Shown piece by piece: positions 6,996 through 10,340 of a stretch of 10,340 nt of DNA; the stretch's first letter is position 1; each line of letters opens with the position of its first letter. The notes under the pieces are model-generated. The model was not told where the DNA came from. It made no database searches and saw only the letters and a list, made by a program, of their open reading frames with translations. The position numbers and the translations under genes are program-made. This DNA comes from an uncultured Prevotella sp. (GTDB lineage Bacteria > Bacteroidota > Bacteroidia > Bacteroidales > Bacteroidaceae). The DNA lies in the NCBI GenBank assembly GCA_934230685.1, contig CAKQFF010000059.1, forward strand, positions 1 through 10,340. Direction: 5' to 3'.

Positions 6996-9434
6996 ATGAA
7001 ACGTAGCAATATTCTCCTTTCCGCGTTGCTTGCCTCTTCACTCGCAGCCAACGCCCAAGTTAAAATAAATGTTGACGCTTCCAACCCCGGCGTCAAGGTG
7101 TCGCCTAATCTATACGGTATCTTCTTCGAGGACATCAACCATGCTGCTGACGGCGGACTCTATGCCGAACTCATCAGCAACCGCTCTTTCGAGGACAGCG
7201 ACTCAGCCATTCCCACTTGGCGCACAGCTGCTGCCAAAGGTGCGACAATCTCCACTCAGCTCGTGAGCAAGGCTCTGCTCAATAATGCTCAGGGCAAGGC
7301 TCTGCAAGTGACTGTAGCTGCAACTCCCTCTGCCACAGCCTCTGTCATCAACGAAGGCTTCTGGGGCATCAACTCCGTGCAGGGCAGAACCTACAAACTC
7401 TCGTTCTGGGCTATGGGCAAATACAAGGGCGGCATGAAGGCGCGTCTTGTTAGTGCCGATGGCAAGAAAGTTTATGCTGAGACTACTGTCGATGGAGCAA
7501 TAGGCAAGAAGTGGACTAAATATTCTGCCGAACTCACAGCCAATGCCAACGACCCTAAGGCGCAGTTTGAGCTTGTACTTGACGGCAAGGGTACTGTGAC
7601 CTTGGATGTTGTGAGCCTTTTCCCGCCAACCTTCAAGAACCGTCCAAACGGTTTGCGTCCCGACCTCGCCCAGCTTCTCTATAACATCCATCCTAAGTTC
7701 GTGCGCTTCCCCGGAGGTTGCTACGTCGAGGGACAGGAGTCGCCCGAGAATGCCTTCCATTGGGAAAAGACCATTGGTCCTATCGAGGAACGCCCCGGTC
7801 ATAAGAACGTGAACTGGCGCTACCGCACAAGCGACGGTATGGGCTTCGACGAATATCTTCAGCTTGCCGAGGACCTCAACGCCAAGCCTCTCTATGTGGT
7901 TAACGTGGGCTTGTGGCATGGTGGCATGACTCCAGTCGACAGCATCCAGCCTTGGATTGACGAGTGTATGAATGCCTTGGAATACGCCAATGGCCCCGTG
8001 ACTTCCAAGTATGGTGCTTTGCGTGCCAAGAACGGTCATCCGGAGCCATACAACATTGAGTATCTTGAGATTGGCAACGAGAACAACCAGCCCGACCCTG
8101 CCTTGCAGAGCGACCACTACTACGAGCGTTTCAAGAAGTTTAAGGATGCCGTGCTTGCCAAATATCCCAATATGCACCTTATAGGTAACGTGGTGGCTTG
8201 GGGCGACGACAATCCTACATGGGACAGCAAGGAGAGCGTGGAACTTCTCGACGAGCATTACTACCGCAATCCGGCTTGGTTTGCCGAGAACTTCCGCAAG
8301 TACGACAGCTACAACCGCAAGGGTTCGGAGATTTACGTTGGCGAATATGCTGTCACCCAGGGCTTTGGCAATATGGGTTCGCTTGATGCTGCTCTTGGCG
8401 AAGCTGTATATATGATGGGCATCGAGAATAACAGCGACATTGTGACTATGGCCTCTTACGCTCCAATCTTTGCCAATCTCAACGACCGCATGTGGGCTCC
8501 CGACATGATTCAGTTCACTTCGGACAAGGTGTTTGGCACTCCCTCTTACTATGTGCAAAACGTCATGGCAAACAACATTGGCACACGTGTGCTCAACGTA
8601 AAGCAGGAGAGTCCCTACACTTATGGCGAGGCACAAGTGAAGCCTGCCGTATGCCGAGTGGGCATGGGCACATGGGCTACCCAGGCCTCGTTTGAGGACA
8701 AGGGCTATACCGACGCCAATGGTAATGCTCTGCCTATGACGCTTCAGGAACTTCCCACCGACGTGCATGGCGACTGGAAGGCTGAGGGTGGAGTGATAAA
8801 GCAGACTTCAAACGGTGAGAGTTGCATACGTCTGAATCCGGGCGAGATTACTGCTGATGGCTATATATATAAGGTGAGAGCACGCAAGGACTCGGGCAAC
8901 GAGGGTTTCATGCTCATCTTTAATTATGTGGACGAGAAGAACTACTGCTGGCTCAACCTCGGTGGTTGGAACAATACCCAGCACGGCATTGAGCAGATTG
9001 TTGATGGTGCAAAGGGTCAGGCTGCCATAGTGTCGGGCAAAATAGAGACCGGCCGCTGGTATGATATCGAGCTTAAGGTTGTGGGCGACAGCGTCTACGC
9101 AAGTCTCGACGGCAAGCAGGTGTTCGCCACAAAGCTTCGTGCCAACACTTTGCCGGGCGTGTTCTCTACAGCCACGCTCGACGAGCAGACTGGTGAGGTG
9201 ATTCTTAAGGTTGCCAACACAAGCAGCGAGAACACTACAGCCGACATACGTCTGCAGGGCAAGACCATATCTTCGGGCAAGCTGATTCGCCTCGCCGCCA
9301 AGAACGGCAAGGAGGAGAATACCATCGACAACCCGACGAACATCTATCCTACAGAGACGTTTGTGACGACTTCTTCAAACGGTGCTGTGGTGGAGATTCC
9401 GGCAAACTCGCTGAGCATCTTCAGACTGAAATAA
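6996..9434 (+). CDS. GH51 alpha-L-arabinofuranosidase, exported, with inserted lectin-like domain
   Basis: The 812-residue protein starts with a Sec signal peptide (MKRSNILLSALLASSLAANA, cut before Gln21). It then has the family's N-terminal motif LYGIFFEDINHAADGGLYAE (39-58), a CBM4/9-like beta-sandwich (about 70-208) and a TIM barrel (about 215-500). The barrel carries FVRFPGGCYVEG (235-246), acid/base Glu362 (GNEN) and nucleophile Glu450 (VGEYA). The C-terminal beta domain is split: its strands at about 500-550 and 722-811 are separated by roughly 170 residues that look like a concanavalin/LamG-type sandwich (FMLIFNYVDEKNYCWLNLGG, 638-657; GRWYDIELKV, 686-695; YASLDGKQVF, 701-710). Length (812 against about 500-680 for simple GH51s) fits this extra domain. 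The enzyme removes terminal alpha-L-arabinofuranosyl residues by a retaining mechanism, completing arabinan breakdown by the upstream GH43s. With no lipobox it is probably periplasmic. It is the last gene of the plus-strand run and ends at a strong terminator. Confidence 0.95.
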   Translation: MKRSNILLSALLASSLAANAQVKINVDASNPGVKVSPNLYGIFFEDINHAADGGLYAELISNRSFEDSDSAIPTWRTAAAKGATISTQLVSKALLNNAQGKALQVTVAATPSATASVINEGFWGINSVQGRTYKLSFWAMGKYKGGMKARLVSADGKKVYAETTVDGAIGKKWTKYSAELTANANDPKAQFELVLDGKGTVTLDVVSLFPPTFKNRPNGLRPDLAQLLYNIHPKFVRFPGGCYVEGQESPENAFHWEKTIGPIEERPGHKNVNWRYRTSDGMGFDEYLQLAEDLNAKPLYVVNVGLWHGGMTPVDSIQPWIDECMNALEYANGPVTSKYGALRAKNGHPEPYNIEYLEIGNENNQPDPALQSDHYYERFKKFKDAVLAKYPNMHLIGNVVAWGDDNPTWDSKESVELLDEHYYRNPAWFAENFRKYDSYNRKGSEIYVGEYAVTQGFGNMGSLDAALGEAVYMMGIENNSDIVTMASYAPIFANLNDRMWAPDMIQFTSDKVFGTPSYYVQNVMANNIGTRVLNVKQESPYTYGEAQVKPAVCRVGMGTWATQASFEDKGYTDANGNALPMTLQELPTDVHGDWKAEGGVIKQTSNGESCIRLNPGEITADGYIYKVRARKDSGNEGFMLIFNYVDEKNYCWLNLGGWNNTQHGIEQIVDGAKGQAAIVSGKIETGRWYDIELKVVGDSVYASLDGKQVFATKLRANTLPGVFSTATLDEQTGEVILKVANTSSENTTADIRLQGKTISSGKLIRLAAKNGKEENTIDNPTNIYPTETFVTTSSNGAVVEIPANSLSIFRLK

Positions 9435-9465
9435 TCTGATTGTAGGCGTGTTGCGCTAAATGTAT

Positions 9466-9522
9466 AAAAAAGAAAATCGAGAAGCAAGAGTCCCATACTT
9501 TAGCTTCTCGATTTTCTTTTTT
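9466..9522. terminator. Bidirectional intrinsic terminator between convergent genes
   Basis: A perfect 20-bp inverted repeat (9466-9485 and 9503-9522) has the GC-bearing core ATCGAGAAGC/GCTTCTCGAT and a 17-base loop. Its A-run on the left and T-run on the right supply a U-tract to transcripts from either strand. It closes the GH51 operon (stop at 9434) and serves the minus-strand gene that ends at 9527. Confidence 0.92.
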
Positions 9523-9526
9523 TATT

Positions 9527-10162
9527 TTATTCCTTATATTCCACTTTCACTACGACTACGCGTATTTTCTGGTCTTCCTTGTCGGTCTTGATCTTAGCGA
9601 TGTGCCAGTCGCCAGGGAAGAAGATGAAGAAACGGTCGGGAGTGGAGTCAACGAATTTTGTCTTGCTCACATCATAGTTGTAGTTGATGATGTCGGGGCG
9701 ATAGGGAGCCTTGGGCTTGCTCGTCACGTGGTCGAGCAGTCCGAAACGCTCGCTGCCCTTCACCACATATTGGAAGTCAACATACTGTCGGTGGCTCTCG
9801 GTGCCGCGCTTTTCAAGCACGTCGTTCTCGCCATCCTCAACGTTAGCCTTCATGTTGGTGCCGGGGATTGGGTGCTGTCCGGCAGGCAGAGCCAAGAGGT
9901 CGGTTTTGGCGAGCCATTGGAAGAGCTGTTTCCATTGTGGGTTCTTCTTGTATTGTGTGTAGAACTCGGCAGCGTTGACCGATGCGTCGGGTGATGCGGC
10001 GTTGAATCCGTTGCGCCATTTGCCCGATTCAATCCATTTCACAGCCTTCTTTTCGAGTTTCTTGTCGTCGCATGGCTTGGTGTACACGCCTTGTGCCGAT
10101 GAGTTGAGTGATGTGGCAAGGGCAAAAGCCATTGTAGCCACGATTGTCAGTAATCGTTTCAT
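9527..10162 (-). CDS. Exported YhcH/YjgK/YiaL (DUF386) family protein, possible sugar anomerase
   Basis: The 211-residue protein matches the EbgC/YhcH cupin-like fold. It has the TESHRQYVDFQYVVKGSERF motif (121-140, with Glu122, His124 and Asp129) and FFPGDWHIAKIK (181-192, with His187), which together form the expected metal site. KWIESGKWRNGF (42-53) matches the family N-terminus. Unlike the cytoplasmic enterobacterial members, it begins with a Sec signal peptide (MKRLLTIVATMAFALATSLNSSA, cut before Gln24), so it should act in the periplasm or outside the cell. Known relatives include NanQ (YhcH), which speeds anomer interconversion of sialic acid, and the EbgC subunit of an evolved beta-galactosidase. 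A role in opening or mutarotating released arabinose is speculation based on its neighbours. It is transcribed toward the PUL, is separated from it by a bidirectional terminator, and has an AT-rich leader of about 50 bases after the tRNA terminator. Confidence 0.88.
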   Translation of the reverse strand: MKRLLTIVATMAFALATSLNSSAQGVYTKPCDDKKLEKKAVKWIESGKWRNGFNAASPDASVNAAEFYTQYKKNPQWKQLFQWLAKTDLLALPAGQHPIPGTNMKANVEDGENDVLEKRGTESHRQYVDFQYVVKGSERFGLLDHVTSKPKAPYRPDIINYNYDVSKTKFVDSTPDRFFIFFPGDWHIAKIKTDKEDQKIRVVVVKVEYKE

Positions 10163-10212
10163 TGTTTTTCTTATAGTTTTTAGTTTAAAATATTTATAAA
10201 TTGCCTAATACG

Positions 10213-10242
10213 AAAAAAGGCACACCAATAAATGATGTGCCT
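10213..10242 (-). terminator. Intrinsic terminator downstream of tRNA-Tyr
   Basis: Read on the minus strand, AGGCACATCA (10242-10233) pairs with TGGTGTGCCT (10227-10218) around a 5-base loop, with one G-U pair, and is followed by a run of T. It lies 25 bases past the tRNA 3' end, so it should separate the tRNA from the YhcH-family gene, which then needs its own promoter in 10163-10212. I cannot identify that promoter. Confidence 0.85.
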
Positions 10243-10267
10243 AATACTAAACTTTTGCGCTATGAAG

Positions 10268-10340
10268 TGGGTGGTGATGGATTCGAACCACCGAAGGCAT
10301 CGCCAGCAGATTTACAGTCTGCCCCATTTGGCCACTCTGG
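10268..10340 (-). tRNA. tRNA-Tyr (anticodon GTA), 5' end outside the window
   Basis: On the minus strand the anticodon arm reads GCAGA-CTGTAAA-TCTGC, giving anticodon GTA (Tyr). A long variable arm (GGCGATGCCTTC region) marks a class II tRNA, as expected for bacterial tRNA-Tyr. The T arm is GGTGG-TTCGAAT-CCATC. The acceptor 3' strand ACCACCC and discriminator A end at 10268; the next bases are CTT, so CCA is not encoded. About nine bases of the 5' acceptor side lie beyond the right edge. Confidence 0.95.

Noticed and set aside
7203..8768. A 521-codon open frame on the minus strand, antisense to the GH51 gene
   Set aside because: It lies wholly inside a gene with complete GH51 motifs. Its translation has no recognisable domain, and long antisense frames are common opposite GC-biased third positions. 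I treat it as a shadow frame.
9602..9994. A 130-codon plus-strand frame opposite the YhcH-family gene
   Set aside because: The minus strand carries the full family motif set and a signal peptide; the plus-strand translation looks random.
10163..10340. tRNA-Tyr as an integration site for the PUL
   Set aside because: The PUL lies on the 3' side of the tRNA, where islands often insert, but I found no second copy of the tRNA 3' end within the window and no integrase, so there is no direct support.

Overview
The window looks like part of a polysaccharide utilisation locus (PUL) from a Bacteroidales genome, most likely Prevotella/Segatella-like. The evidence is a SusD-family protein, a lipoprotein with an acidic Bacteroidetes-type surface-export signal, a run of exported glycoside hydrolases, AT-rich leaders without Shine-Dalgarno sequences, and a G-rich intergenic palindrome of a kind I associate with this order. 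The genus is a guess; the order is well supported.

Layout, left to right. Positions 1-1184 hold the C-terminal two thirds or so of a SusD-like glycan-binding protein; its SusC partner would lie upstream, outside the window. Next is a surface lipoprotein (1286-3013) built as module, Ig-like, Ig-like, module. A large secreted GH43 enzyme (3093-5783) follows and carries a third copy of the same module near its C-terminus. Then come a single-domain exported GH43 (5859-6884) and an exported GH51 alpha-L-arabinofuranosidase (6996-9434). All five are on the plus strand with gaps of about 75-111 bases and no obvious intrinsic terminator until 9466-9522, so they probably form one operon. On the minus strand, convergent with the operon, is an exported YhcH/YjgK/YiaL-family protein (9527-10162). 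A tRNA-Tyr truncated by the window edge (10268-10340) follows, with its own terminator.

How the genes fit together: both GH43 enzymes resemble endo-1,5-alpha-L-arabinanases and GH51 enzymes release L-arabinofuranose, so the predicted substrate is arabinan or the arabinan side chains of pectin. The SusD-like protein and the lipoprotein would capture the polymer, the GH43s would cut the backbone, and the GH51 would release arabinose. The YhcH-family protein might help sugar interconversion in the periplasm, but that is speculative.

The most interesting signal is an aromatic-rich module of about 150 residues that I do not recognise. It occurs twice in the surface lipoprotein and once in the large GH43, and it is a good candidate for a carbohydrate-binding module specific to this locus. 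The spaces between genes are also unusually structured. Two related hairpins sit downstream of two different genes. A G-rich palindrome with quadruplex potential lies in front of the large GH43 and creates a false upstream start codon. A 25-bp tandem duplication covers the susD stop codon, and three spaced direct repeats lie in front of the GH51 gene. No regulator, mobile-element gene or CRISPR array is visible.
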